DNA of 64,000 nt, taken from Emiliania huxleyi CCMP1516. Lineage: Eukaryota; Haptophyta; Isochrysidales; Noelaerhabdaceae. Shown piece by piece: positions 22,601-32,460 of the stretch. Below the pieces are notes generated by a model. It was not told the origin of the DNA. It saw only the letters and a program-made list of their open reading frames with translations, and searched no databases. The DNA lies in contig NW_005201298.1 in NCBI RefSeq assembly GCF_000372725.1, positions 337,514 to 401,513 on the forward strand, written 5' to 3'. The position numbers and the translations under genes were made by a program. Position 1 is the stretch's first letter. Each line of letters opens with the position of its first letter.

Positions 22601-22625
22601 GCGCGTCCGCGGGATCGGCGAGCAT
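19605..22625 (-). CDS. PP4R3/SMEK: protein phosphatase 4 regulatory subunit 3
   Basis: Starts MLADPADAPFFTQAEVLVNT. The N-terminal PH/EVH1-like domain reads GWSVRGTGRVMW and WAMHFDTAEEASGVWEDIVM, matching the SMEK pattern. Helical-repeat segments follow: LMKDDGASFVFGALEHE, ALRRMQLLQDSVLPLLPRLA (joined), GVADVVSAAAQGNAHAVVA, DEPFLSALLSSLRHH, RARVYRRLTSLGLLAAARST, SQLLAARLCDTADEGVARQA, VLLELLASLLGAHGERGLFV and RDSLANSAVLSLLDSLLAAS, ending at the stop 19605-19607. PP4R3 targets the PP4 catalytic subunit in the nucleus and at centrosomes. Introns I can place: 21935-21890, 21661-21591, 21556-21483, 21414-21342 and 20240-20170; others near 21130-21290, 20960-21080 and 19920 are not resolved. The acidic C-terminal tail of animal SMEK was not found. 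Confidence 0.8.
20170..20240 (-). other. GT-AG intron bounded by an 18-nt perfect direct repeat
   Basis: The intron begins GTCCTCCTCGAGCTGCTC and the next exon begins with the same 18 nt (genomic 20223-20240 and 20152-20169). The filler is a tandem GAGATCAC(C/T)C motif followed by GGTGTTAG. Splicing it out restores LLELLASLLGAHGERG of PP4R3. Confidence 0.8.
21342..21414 (-). other. probable GA-AG intron with diverged flanking duplication
   Basis: On the minus strand CAGCAG precedes GACGAGCC and, 73 nt later, GGTTAG precedes GACGAGCC again. Removing one copy plus the CCGAGATTGCCCGAG filler joins VVAKLQQ to DEPFLSALL, the order expected in SMEK. Taken literally the donor is GA. Confidence 0.6.
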
Positions 22626-23010
22626 CCGGCCGGAAGCGCGCTGGCTTGTGGAAGCAGGCCGGACTGCGACCAGAGGAAACGCCCGGGCGTGGGAGAAAAA
22701 GAATTCGGTAAGCCTCTCACACGCATGGGGGTTTTTCTTTTTCTCTACCCCACAGTTCTGGGGTAGAGCCGTGGCGTCGAGCGCCCGCGGCCACTCCTTA
22801 ACTTATACACGGCCACTCCTTTCTCAAGCTCTGGCTCTGGCGACGGCCGCATCGTACCGAGGCCACACCCTTGTCTCCGAACCGTCGGCGAACTTTCGCC
22901 CGCCGAGAACCGCCGCGCTTCGTTCAATAACGATGAAACGAAGCGCCATAATCAACACAAAATAAGCGTCGGGCGGGAGCACCGACAGCCCGCGGGGCGA
23001 GATCTGTTTT
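22626..23010. promoter_or_regulatory. divergent intergenic region between PP4R3 and the protease gene
   Basis: These 385 nt separate two head-to-head start codons, so promoters for both must lie here or in upstream exons. A short frame (ATG at 22933, ten codons) precedes the protease start and may be leader sequence. No TATA box is evident. Confidence 0.4.
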
Positions 23011-24237
23011 ATGTTCGTCGTCGCTACGCTCTCGGCCTCGCGCCAGGGCCACGCGTCGAGCCACGCGCGGCGGCCCGCGGAGCTGCTCTCTCTCGTGCGC
23101 AGCCCGCTCCCCGAGTACCACATCGAGGAGCACTACCTCCCCGCGCAGCACGATTGGCGCGACGTGGGTGGCAAGAGCTACGTGACCGCCGATGTGAACC
23201 AGCACATACCCGAGTACTGCGGCTCGTGCTGGGTCCACGGGACGGTGGCCGCGCTCAACGACCGCGTCAAGGTGATGCGGGGCGGCGCCTTCCCCGACGT
23301 GATGCTCTCACGCCAGGCGCTGATCAACTGCATCCCCGACGACTCTCGCAACAAGTCCAAGCCGCCGCCCGGCTGCAACGGGGGCGACGCGTGGATGGTG
23401 CACTCATACCTCACCAACAGCACGGTGGGCGACGAGACGTGCCAGCCGTACGAGGCGCGCAACGGCGTGTGCAACCTCGCGGGGGTGTGCCGCAACTGCG
23501 CGTCCGACAAGAAGGAGGGCTGCTGGGGAGTGCCTTCCTTCACCGGGTTCGGCGTGTCCGAGTACGGCACGGTGTCGGGCGAGAAGGCCATGATGAAGGA
23601 GATCCTCGCCCGTGGGCCCATCGTCTGCGGCGTCGTCTCCGACGGCCCCTTCCTCCACAACTACAGCCAGAATGCGGGCAAGCACGAGGGCGTCTACATT
23701 GACCGGTCGAAGCACACGCCCGACGACATCGACCACGACGTGTCGGTCACCGGCTGGGGCGTCACCCGCAGCGGCGTCAAGTACTGGATCATCCGCAACT
23801 CCTGGGGCACGTACTGGGGCGAGGGCGGCTGGTTCCGCCTCGAGCGCGGCATCAACTCGCTGATGATTGAGGAGCAGTGCGACTGGGCGGTCCCGAGCTT
23901 TGGCCAGCTCGAGGAGCGCCTCGACGGCCCTCGGGGCCTGCTGGGCGACTACAATGACGGGCTGCGCGCGACGAGCATGGACGCGTCGCAGCGGCCGACC
24001 CGCACCTGGCCGATTGGCTGGGCCGGCCTCAGCCTCCTGCAGAGCGAGCAGCCGTCGCTCTTCCAAGCGCCGCCCGCCGCGCCCGCCACCTCGAGGGTGC
24101 AGCTCCTCGCCGCCGGCGCCGCGGGCTTCGCGGTGGCCGTGGCCGCGATGCTCGCGGCGGGCGGCCACAAGTTCTGGGTGGTTCGGCGCCCGGTCAAGGA
24201 GGAGGAGGCGCTCACCACTCCGTATGCCGCGCATTGA
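23011..24237 (+). CDS. cathepsin X/Z-like papain-family cysteine protease with C-terminal membrane anchor
   Basis: 408 residues in one exon. The diagnostic HIP mini-loop is at 65-67 (NQHIPEYCGSCW) directly before catalytic Cys73. Catalytic His242 lies in DIDHDVSVTGWG and Asn263 in IIRNSWGTYWGEGGW. Paired cysteines (CNGGDAW, CQPY, CNLAGVCRNC) follow the cathepsin X pattern. The family is a lysosomal or secreted carboxypeptidase. After the catalytic domain ends near residue 300 there is a linker and a hydrophobic segment (AAGAAGFAVAVAAMLAAGG, about 370-390), then a basic tail, so the protein is probably membrane-anchored. That is unusual for cathepsin X. No clear signal peptide or propeptide is visible at the N-terminus. 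The first ATG after the last in-frame stop (22963) was used, and an upstream exon is possible. Confidence 0.85.
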   Translation: MFVVATLSASRQGHASSHARRPAELLSLVRSPLPEYHIEEHYLPAQHDWRDVGGKSYVTADVNQHIPEYCGSCWVHGTVAALNDRVKVMRGGAFPDVMLSRQALINCIPDDSRNKSKPPPGCNGGDAWMVHSYLTNSTVGDETCQPYEARNGVCNLAGVCRNCASDKKEGCWGVPSFTGFGVSEYGTVSGEKAMMKEILARGPIVCGVVSDGPFLHNYSQNAGKHEGVYIDRSKHTPDDIDHDVSVTGWGVTRSGVKYWIIRNSWGTYWGEGGWFRLERGINSLMIEEQCDWAVPSFGQLEERLDGPRGLLGDYNDGLRATSMDASQRPTRTWPIGWAGLSLLQSEQPSLFQAPPAAPATSRVQLLAAGAAGFAVAVAAMLAAGGHKFWVVRRPVKEEEALTTPYAAH

Positions 24238-24659
24238 TCGCAACGCGCGCTTCCACCGGCGCTTCTTTTCTCGACCGGAGGGACACACGGCCGGGTGACA
24301 CGCAACTACTCGATCGCGGATTGACCCCGGCAGCGCGGGCCAGGAGCCACGCGCGCACCCATGCAGGGGGGTGCGGGGTCTCTCTCACTCTCTCATCCAG
24401 AGCGCGACCGTCGCGCGCGTGCGGGCGCGGCACCAGCTGCACCAGCGACGCACTCCGCCGTATTGTTTTACGTATCGAGAAAAGAATTTTACCACCGAAA
24501 GTGGTCGCACAGGCACGAAAAAAAGCTCTTAAAAAGAAAAAAACCAGCTGAAGTTCGATCGCCAATCGCGGCCACCATCCTCGGTGCCACCGCTGCTTCT
24601 GCTGCCCGCGATCGTCCTGGTTTCTATCGCGTCCGTCAACTTCTTTTGACTCGCCTCTG
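24238..24659. other. short intergenic region, no gene
   Basis: A 422-nt spacer between two same-strand genes. It contains GA-rich and AAAAGAAAAAA tracts shortly before the next start codon at 24660. Nothing else recognised. Confidence 0.5.
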
Positions 24660-27028
24660 ATGGCGACTCCGGCCGCCGCCAGCGACTGGATTCGCTACTG
24701 GGACGAGGCGTCCAGCGACTACTACTACCACCGGCCGGCGACGGGAGAGACGAGCTGGGAGCAGCCCGACCGCTGGATTTGCGGCGAGGGCTACGATTCG
24801 TCGGAGGACTCGGCACGCCGCTCCCGGGCCGGCAGCTCGCTCCCACTGGAGGACGAGGACGATGTCGACGCGCCCGAGGAGGACCTCTTTGTTGTCCGCG
24901 CCTCGCTCAGCGGGCCGCCGCCTCTTCCTGCCGGCGGGCCGCCGCCCCTCTCATTGGGTGCTCCGCCGCCGCTTCCTGTGGCGGCGGCAGAGCCCTCCTC
25001 GGCGCAGCGAGAGGAGCGACGCCGCAGGGTCCTGGGCGAGATCCTGTCGACGGAGCGGACGTATGTGGCCGCGCTCCAGACGCTCGAGAAGGTTTACATG
25101 GTCCCGATGCGTATGGTCGCCGACGCGGGAGCGAAGGTTGCCATCTTTTCGCACGCGGACCTGGACACGGTCTTCCTTAATCTGGACGTCCTCCTGAAGC
25201 TGCACGCCCGCTTTCTTGAGCGGCTCGAGCAGGAGGAGGCGAGCGGCCACTTTGGCGCGATCCTCTCGGGCGCGGCCAAGGACATCAAGGGCTGCTACAC
25301 GAGGTACATCTCCAACTACGCGCAGGCGGAGGCGCACATCTCCGCGCTCGCGAGCAAGGCGCCCGACAAGCACCGCTACCTCGAGGTGTGCAAGTCGCAC
25401 CCCGACGCGGGAGGGCTCGACGTGCGCTCCTTCCTCATCCAGCCCATCCAGCGCGTGCCGCGCTACCGGTGAGCCCCTCCCCAGATGGAGCTCTGTCGAC
25501 CTGCGCGGCCTCGCGCCACCCCGCTCCGCCGCGGCGGCGCCCCCCTCCCCGCAGGCTGCTGCTCGAGGAGCTGCTTGCGCACACCGAGCCGGGCCACCCG
25601 GACGAGGCGGACTTGCGGGAGGCGCTCGCCCGCATCCGCGAGGTGCCGCCTTCGCACGCCGACAAGGAGATGCGGCGAGCCACACCCCATCAAGCCTCCG
25701 TTCTGAACCCCGCCGCGCAGGTGGCCGCCTTCATCAACGAGGAGACGCGCGTGTCGGCCACGCTCTGCAAGCTGCGCGAGATCGCGCGGCGCTTCGCGCA
25801 GCCGGAGGCTCGGGAAGACGCGACCAGGGGGGGGGGGGGGCGCGCTCCTGCAGCACACGCGCGCCCTGACACGTCCGGACGGCTGCGCCGCTCAGGTGCT
25901 CGAGAAGAGCCTCGTGCGGCAGGGGCGCGCCTTCGTGCGCGAGGGCGAGCTCACCAAGGTGAGGCTCGCGCACCGGCAGCGGCGCAAGGCCGTCCTCTCC
26001 TCCGCGTCCCGTGCTCGTCTCCCTCTGCGGCACGCGTCGGGGGGACGTGTCTTGGACGTGTCCTCTCTAGGTCTTCCTCTTCTCCGACCTGCTCGTGTAC
26101 GGCGTGCCCACCGGGCGCGGCTACGTCCAAAAGGGCCAGATCCCCCTCGGCGAGGGGACGCGGGTGAGAGAGAGAGAGTCGCCGCGCACGCAGCACCCGG
26201 CGCACAGACACGTCCCAGACGTGCCGCCCCCCATCTCGCCCCCCCATCGCACGTCCCGTAGGTCGAGCGGCTGCCGCGCACGGAGCACCTGACGCACGGG
26301 TTCGCCGTCGTCGACGGGCACGGCAAGGGGTACACGTGGCACGGCGAGTCGGAGGCCGAGACGGGGGAGTGGTTCGAGGAGGTGCGGCGGGCGGGGCGGG
26401 GCACGTCCACGACAACATGCACACCCGTCGACATGCACTTTGTCCATGTCCCACAGGTGCAGCGGGCGGTGCGCGCCTGCCAGCCGGAGCGGCGACCGAG
26501 CTCCTTCGACGCGGTCGCGGCCCTGTGTCGCGCCGGCTGTGGCCAACGCCACCGAGCGCCGAGTGCCCCGGTGCCCGCCCGTAGGTTGCGATCCTTGCGA
26601 TGGTGGCGCGGAAGACGGCGCTCGAGCACTTCACGGCGGCCAAGGCGGGCTGCACGCTGATCAAGTTCAACCACCGCGACGGCCGGTCGAGCCCCCGGTG
26701 GGTGCGGATCTCTGCGGACGGCAGCGCCATCTGCTGGGGCGACACCAAGTCCAAGGAGTGCAAGTCGATGATGGCGCTCTCCAAGGCGGTCGCGCTGATG
26801 CACGGCGCCAAGAGCGCGGCCTTCTACCGCGCGCAGGGCGCCAAGAAGGACCGGGACTGGCTCTGCTTTTCGCTCCTCTTCCGTGGGCGCACGCTCGACT
26901 TCGCGGCGACCACCGCCGAGGGGCTCTTCACCTGGTACCTCGCGCTGGCGGCGCTGGTCGGGCCGCGCTCGAGTGAGCCGATCCTCGACGAGGAGGCGCT
27001 GCGCGCGCGCGTCGCGGAGATGATCTAG
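24660..27028 (+). CDS. WW-DH-PH-PH protein: Rho guanine nucleotide exchange factor
   Basis: Eight exons join in frame to 586 aa: 24660-25468, 25555-25642, 25721-25807, 25896-25958, 26071-26163, 26262-26381, 26457-26513 and 26585-27028. A WW domain (about 9-37) shows DYYYHRPATGETSWEQP. A Pro-rich linker follows. The DH domain (about 120-325) has REERRRRVLGEILSTERTYV, LIQPIQRVPRYRLLLEELL across intron 1, and VAAFINEETRVSATL. The first PH domain (about 329-435) has VFLFSDLLVYGV and the conserved Trp in TGEWFEEVQRAV. The second, in exon 8, resembles the PH domain of plant RCC1-FYVE proteins (LCFSLLFRGRTLDFAATTAE then WYLALAALV). DH-PH units activate Rho/Rac GTPases at membranes. Intron 25808-25895 has a GC donor; introns 25643-25720, 25808-25895 and 26382-26456 begin with a copy of the next exon's start. 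The 26514-26584 intron is the least certain. Confidence 0.8.
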
Positions 27029-27569
27029 GCGCGGCCGTGTGTGGGAGCTCCCTTGGGAGGACTGGCACAGGCGTCAGGCGGTCTTAGGGAGAGGGGAGCG
27101 CGGGGGCGGGCAGAAGGGGGCGGGGGGGGGGGGGGGGCTGCGCGAAGTGCTATCAGGCCGTAGATGTGCGCCAGGGACGTGCGTAAGAGATAGCCCTAGA
27201 GATACGTGAGCCGTACGAGGTATGTGTGGCTACGGCGCAGGCCCGCCGCGGCTTCGTCTGGGGCTGCGCGGAGCTGTGCGGCCTCTTCGGAGAGTTTTCA
27301 TTTTCTTTTTCGTTTTGATTTTGTCGTGTGTCATCTCCATGTCCATGTATGTACAACAATAACATCTCATGTCCTGCACAAACAGTAGTCAGCACCTCGT
27401 GCGGCCCACACGTATAAACTCTCGTAATCCACCCCGCGCTCCGCCGCGGCTGCCGGAGAGCTGGAGGTCGCCACCCCCTCACTGTCACATCCTGTCACTT
27501 CTTCGCGCACCGGACCGCCCACCCCTAGGCCCACCCTCGCCCTCCCCGCATCGCCACACACTCAACACG
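27029..27569. other. convergent intergenic region
   Basis: Lies between the 3' ends of two convergent genes. It contains a poly-G tract (27120-27137) and a T-rich stretch (27297-27325) but no ORF of note. Confidence 0.55.
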
Positions 27570-28463
27570 CTAGTCTGCGCCCCAGCCCTCTCCCGGCCCG
27601 ACCCGCCGGTTGATCGAGAAGTATCCCTGCTGCGTGCGCACCACTCTGATGGAGGCGCAGTTGCCGAAGCCGGCAAGCTCGTCCATGCTGTGCGGGAGCG
27701 AGGCCGATGTGAGGCCGAGTGGGGCCGAGTGAGGGAGGCTGGGTGGCGGCGGGGGTGGTGTTGGGGGCGTGCGGCCGAGAGGCCCGCAAGGGCTGTGGCG
27801 GGGAGTGAGGGCGAGGGACGTCAGCGAGGCCTGCCTGCAGAGAAGGTCGAGGGACTCGTCGGCCGCAGAGTCGCCCTCTGCGAGGGGCGGCCCCTCAGGC
27901 CCCTCGCAATAGAGCACTTCGAAAGAGCCGAAGGGCGGCTCGAGCGGCCCGAGCAACTGCAGCGGAGGCGCACTCTCGAGCGACACGCCCAGCGCCTGCC
28001 TCGGCAGCAGCCGCACGCCCCGGATCTTGAGGTCGACGGTCGCTGGCTTGCCCTCGCGGCGAGCAAAGGAGGTGACCACGCGCTGCTGCAGCCGGTCGCC
28101 CTTGAGGTTGGAGAAGAGCGAGGTCGCCCACTCACGCGGCTCGTACTCGATCACATTCTCGATCGTGCCCTCTCTTTCGCTGATCCGCTGCCCGATCCGC
28201 GAGCACCGCACGAAAGGCCCCGCCTGCGCATCGAGGCCGAGGATATCGGGCGCGTCGGTGTACACCAGCTCCCAGTCGCCGCCAATGTCGGGGACGGCCT
28301 GCTGCGCCGGCGCGGCCTTTGCCAGCACGTCTATCGCCGCCGCCACCGCTTTTCGGTCCGCAGGCTTTGCAGAGAAGCCGCGGTCGAGCGGCGCGATTGC
28401 GTTTAGCAGCGCGGCTCTGGGAGTCGCGACAGCAACGGCGGCGAGCACGACGGAGAGCGCCAT
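27570..28463 (-). CDS. PAP/fibrillin family plastid lipid-associated protein
   Basis: The ORF of 297 codons begins MALSVVLAAVAVATPRAALL, a hydrophobic leader that could start a bipartite plastid signal. The fibrillin domain follows: NAIAPLDRGFSAKPADRKAV, then GGDWELVYTDAPDILGLDAQ and GPFVRCSRIGQRIS, the most conserved part of the family, and PLQLLGPLEPPFGSFEVLYC. The family's usual ending is present at the very C-terminus (SIRVVRTQQGYFSINRRVG). Between FEVLY and that ending is a Pro-rich insert of about 80 residues (TPPTPPPPPPSLPHSAPLGL). This is probably an intron that happens to stay open, since fibrillins have only a few residues there. Fibrillins bind lipids in plastoglobules and thylakoids. 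Confidence 0.8.
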   Translation of the reverse strand: MALSVVLAAVAVATPRAALLNAIAPLDRGFSAKPADRKAVAAAIDVLAKAAPAQQAVPDIGGDWELVYTDAPDILGLDAQAGPFVRCSRIGQRISEREGTIENVIEYEPREWATSLFSNLKGDRLQQRVVTSFARREGKPATVDLKIRGVRLLPRQALGVSLESAPPLQLLGPLEPPFGSFEVLYCEGPEGPPLAEGDSAADESLDLLCRQASLTSLALTPRHSPCGPLGRTPPTPPPPPPSLPHSAPLGLTSASLPHSMDELAGFGNCASIRVVRTQQGYFSINRRVGPGEGWGAD

Positions 28464-28566
28464 GTCGGGGGTTCCCTCGCGGTAAATTTCCGCTTCAAGA
28501 ATTCTGCTTCAAGAATAAAGAATTTTCGGATGAGCTCCATCGCACACGCACGATGAACTACAGGTA

Positions 28567-29199
28567 GTGGGGAAGGCAGCCTCGATTGCCATACAGACAT
28601 GGGTGCGAAACAACGACAAGACCAAGGCACGGGCAGAGGAACGAGAGAAGAATATAGGGTGGATAAAGCGCCTGTTCACGGCATGGAGGGTGAGCCACAC
28701 CGAACGTACCGAGCGAAGGGCCGAGCGGAAGGAGGACGGGGAAGATGACTCAGAGGAGGACGAACCAGTGGAAATTCAGTCGTCAGATGTCACGATGCAT
28801 CCGAAGGGGACCCCAGCGCCAGCATCATCCGTAGAGGCACGAGTGTTCGAAGAGAGAGTGGACCTGAGCAACAACATGACGTGTAGGCAAATGATCGGAG
28901 TGGGAGTCAGAAATGTGGTCCTTGCGCGAGGGGAGCTTGATAGACTCGAGGGGCCAGGATACGCCGCGAGGAGGACGGAGTTGCGCAAGGCGAAAGAAGC
29001 CGCGAGAACAAGGGACCGGCAGGCGGCGGCGTCGCAGGACGAGGCAGAAGAGAACGACGCGACAGAGGAGGAAGTGACAAGGGAGAGACCGACGAGAGTG
29101 GGACGGCCGCGAGGTGGCATGAAGGTTGCAGCGAGAAGCGGCGAGAGACTGCGAAAAGAGATACGAAGAGGCAGACCCCCCAGGGTGGGCGACGGCTAG
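28567..29199 (+). CDS. hypothetical charged protein, 210 aa
   Basis: Starts MGKAASIAIQTWVRNNDKTK and is rich in Arg, Glu and Lys (RAERKEDGEDDSEEDEP). A C-terminal AT-hook-like core RVGRPRGGMK is followed by a second basic RGRPPRVG, so DNA binding is possible. Arginine is often AGA or CGA and third positions are less G/C-biased than in neighbouring genes, a different codon habit that may mark a mobile or foreign origin. The start lies about 100 nt from the divergent fibrillin start. No homologous family recognised. Confidence 0.45.
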   Translation: MGKAASIAIQTWVRNNDKTKARAEEREKNIGWIKRLFTAWRVSHTERTERRAERKEDGEDDSEEDEPVEIQSSDVTMHPKGTPAPASSVEARVFEERVDLSNNMTCRQMIGVGVRNVVLARGELDRLEGPGYAARRTELRKAKEAARTRDRQAAASQDEAEENDATEEEVTRERPTRVGRPRGGMKVAARSGERLRKEIRRGRPPRVGDG

Positions 29200-30600
29200 C
29201 GCACCACACCCTCCTCTCCTTAAAATCCCTGTGTGGTGGCGGCGTGCCGTTCTCCCAACCTGGTTTGTGGAGCTCCCACACATTACCTAGAGAGCACGGC
29301 ATTCGGGGCCATGATCTCGGTTCCGCACTGGACTTTTTTTGTAGTGGAGAGAATTCAGGAATCTTTCTGCTCTGGCAGGCAGCTGCATCATCCCCCTTTA
29401 CTTCAATCAGCTGTGTACACTCAAGTGCTAGTACTGTCTGAATAGCTGTCTAGACGCTCCGATTTTGCTGTCTGGACGCTGTCTGGACACTGTCTGGACG
29501 CTGTCTGGACGCTGTCTGGACGCTGTCTGGACATGGAAGATCGCGTGAGGTGTGAATAGACCTGCAGACAGGAATCATACTCTGATACTCAACAACACGT
29601 CAGCCAAATGTGAGCGAAGATTCGCTGCCACTGTTGCTGCTGTTGCTTGGGCGGCGAGAAGCGCCGTGTTTGCGGCGTCTGTCGCGGAGGAGGGAGGGCG
29701 GTCCGGCGGCGATGGGAAAGGACGGCGTGGCGGCGGCGCAAGCGCGTTCGGTCGCGCGCGCCCCGAGGCCGCCGTCGTGGGTGCAGCGTGCGTGCCTGAC
29801 TGAACTGCTGGGCTCGCGCTTTGCCCAATGCGCAGCGGCGGGTCGGCGTGGCTACTGCCGGCCCGCAGCTTCTTCATCGGCGGCGCGGGGCTCGCGGCTG
29901 CAGCATGGAACCCGACCAATGCGTGCCCACGCTTGCTCTGCCCTTTCCGCAGCATCGTTGCGACGTCGGCGTTGCCTTCCACAGTTGCCGCCACCGTTGC
30001 TGCTCTGACTCTTCGCGGGCACTTTTGGGGGAACCCTTCTGTGAAGAGGGCCTGTCTAGACAGCTGTCTAGACAGCTGTCAAGACAAAACTACAAGTTCA
30101 AACTTCAAGTTCTCAAGTTCTCTTAGTTCTGCTGTCTAGACGCACCCCCCCCCCCCAATGGCAAGTAAAGAAAGCGGCATGTGGGTGGGTGGGTGGGTGG
30201 GTGGGGAGTGGCCTCGGCAGCGCCAGGGGTGCTGTCAGGGGTCGTCCAGCCACGACTACGAGACTTTACTGTGAATAGTGGAGCCATGTGCCACTGTCTG
30301 GACGCTGTCTGGACGCTGTCTGGACGCTGTCTGGACGCTGTCTGGACACTGTCTGGACAGGCTCAGGGCTGTCTAGACATGTGTGGGAGCTCCACAAACC
30401 AGGTTTCCCATCCCTCCCTTGGGTTGTGTGTTTTCTTTCTTTCTTTCTGCACGATTCACACAAAAACACAAGGAAACCAAGACGCACAAGCTCAGACAGT
30501 CGAGAAAGGACGATTCACACAACAGGCAAAGCGCGGACGACGGCTTCTAATAATAGAAGCCGTCGTCCTCACAGATGGATCGAGAGAGATCGGGTGAATG
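29200..30600. repeat. repeat-rich stretch with CTGTCTGGACG minisatellites
   Basis: Tandem CTGTCTGGACG units occur at 29467-29534 and 30293-30362, with related CTGTCTAGACA units at 30050-30085. The 24-nt TGTGGGAGCTCCACAAACCA block at 30380 is inverted at 29258-29282. GGGT repeats lie at 30182-30204. A minus-strand frame at 29575-29994 (MAATVEGNADVATML onward) keeps a coding-like composition but has no known domain, and I give it only low weight. Confidence 0.5.
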
Positions 30601-31918
30601 AGGAAGCGACGCGACTGATGCACAGCCTACGACCTAGTGTGGCGCGAAGGGGAGGAGAGGCGCGGCGGGGCCAGCGGCGAGTCCGGGTCCTGCTCCCCTC
30701 CCACCTCGTGGGAAGCAAGGGCTAGGTCCCCCCCCCGGAGGGTGGTAGACGATCGGCGCGTGGAGCAGCGGCTAGAACGGCCGCAGGTCATGGGGCCGCC
30801 CCCGAGGCTCCACACCAGGTGTTGCGGCCGCCAGTACCGCCACCGTACCCGCCCCCTCCGCCACCGCCTCCACCCCCGCCGCCGGCGTGGCCGCCACCGC
30901 CCGGACCCACACGAACCTTCATGGGGAACCCGGAGCCGCCCCCGTCGGAGGCTGGGCTACCCGAGGGAGGGGACCGAGGGAGGGGAGGTGCCGCGAGACG
31001 ACAGCGGGTCTGTCGGCGAACCGGAAGGCCAAGACCGGAGGGCCCCGAGTGCGACCTGGAGTCAACTGTCGGAGGGGGTGAGAGTCGAGCTGGCTCGGCC
31101 AGTCGGCCTCTGCGCACTACGAGTGGAGAGTCGGGACATACGAGCTCACCGGGGGTATAGACCCGTCGCGGCGGCAGCCGGACCATCGTGAACCACGGCA
31201 AGGGGGCCACGCCTCCCCGAGATCGATGAGGAGTCGGCGGAAGGGGGGGGGCGAGCCGAGTACGATATTAATAGAGAGGCCGCGGGTGCGAGCGCGATTC
31301 GTCGACCAGGGACGGCAGGGAGCGATGACCCGTCCTCCCGGGGAGGGGCGGCGACACGACCCAACGCCGCCGCCCTCGCCCGGGGAGTTGGGCACGGGAT
31401 CGCCATCGGCAGGGTCAACGGAATCAGGCAGAGAGGACGAGACGGCGACGGGGCCGCGGCCGAAGAAGTATAAGAGGGGAAGGCGGGCTCCGCAGCCGCT
31501 GCCCAACCAGCGGAAAGCGAGCCGGGAGGAGGACCGGGAGGAGAGGGGAGCCCCTCCGAATCGAGGGTGGGGAGGCCGAACGGAGGGGCCCTGAGGGGGA
31601 AGCCGGTGGCGGCGATTGCGTCGAGGGAGCAGAGGCCGGTGACGGCGAGGCGACTGCCCGACTGACGAAGCGGGCGCCGCGGCCGGCGGTGCGGCAGAGG
31701 GCTGCAGCGGCATCGACGGCGAAGCAGCGTGCTGCGTCGACAGCGTGGCGCGCCGCGGCGACAGAGTTGGGGCCAGCGCAGCCGAGGCGAGCGCGGCCTG
31801 GACTGGCGGCGAGCGCGAGAGCACCGACGACGGCGACGGCAGCGCCCGTGATCGCGGCTCCGTGGGCGGCGAGGGCGAGCAGGAGCAGGCTCACTCGGGA
31901 TGTGAGGCAGCCCAGCTG
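30601..31918 (+). other. possible low-complexity coding region (proline/arginine-rich)
   Basis: Plus-strand frames at 30819-31160 (poly-Pro followed by FMGNPEPPPSEAGLPEGGD) and 31226-31594 (RKKYKRGRR-like basic region, KASREEDREERG) show the same AGA/CGA and GGG-rich codon habit as the ORF at 28567. They are in different frames and would need splicing. The antisense strand also has long ORFs. I cannot decide whether this is a gene. Confidence 0.3.
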
Positions 31919-32045
31919 AGTGTCTTGTGAGTTTGTGTGTCTGTGTGTCGCTCGCGCGTGTCGTCGTCTTCTGTCCCGCGTCCACCCATTCAGAACGCGT
32001 TGGTGTCCAGTCCGAGCTAGACTGTTCTTCACCTTTCTACCTCAC
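31918..32045 (+). repeat. dispersed repeat, second copy
   Basis: Same block as 4495-4640 (TGTGTCGCTCG, CGTTGGTGTCCAGTCCGAG, CTTTCTACC), with small differences. Confidence 0.7.
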
Positions 32046-32460
32046 ACGGACCACGGAGTGCTCCAGGCTCTGTCGCAGTCAAGATGTCATCGTCTGTATA
32101 TCGGCCGGGTTCAGTCACGAGTGTAGAGGATGCAGAGTGGAGAGCACTCCGTGTGAGCTGTGAGCTGGTGTAGAGAGAGAGAGATGTGTTGAGCGCTGCA
32201 AGAGCTGTTGGTGGTGTTAGGTAGAGCATGCTGTAGGATGGACCTGACCACAGGGGGTGAAGTCTGTCTCGACTCTCGTCGTTGAAAATGCCGTGCGTGT
32301 TGGTCGGTTCTCCCTTCAGCCCCCCCATCCGCCCGACCCGGGCAGCGGCTAGAGCCGTACTGACCGGTAGGGGGCCCGGGTGTGGGAAACGCCCCGCGCC
32401 GCTAGATTAGATCCTAGTACACACCGTACCGCACCACTGCTTCACTGTCTCACCGTCTGA

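Noticed and set aside
29464..30362. CTGTCTGGACG runs considered as a CRISPR or satellite centromere
   Set aside because: Units are 11 nt with no spacers and only a few copies, so a small minisatellite is the simplest reading.
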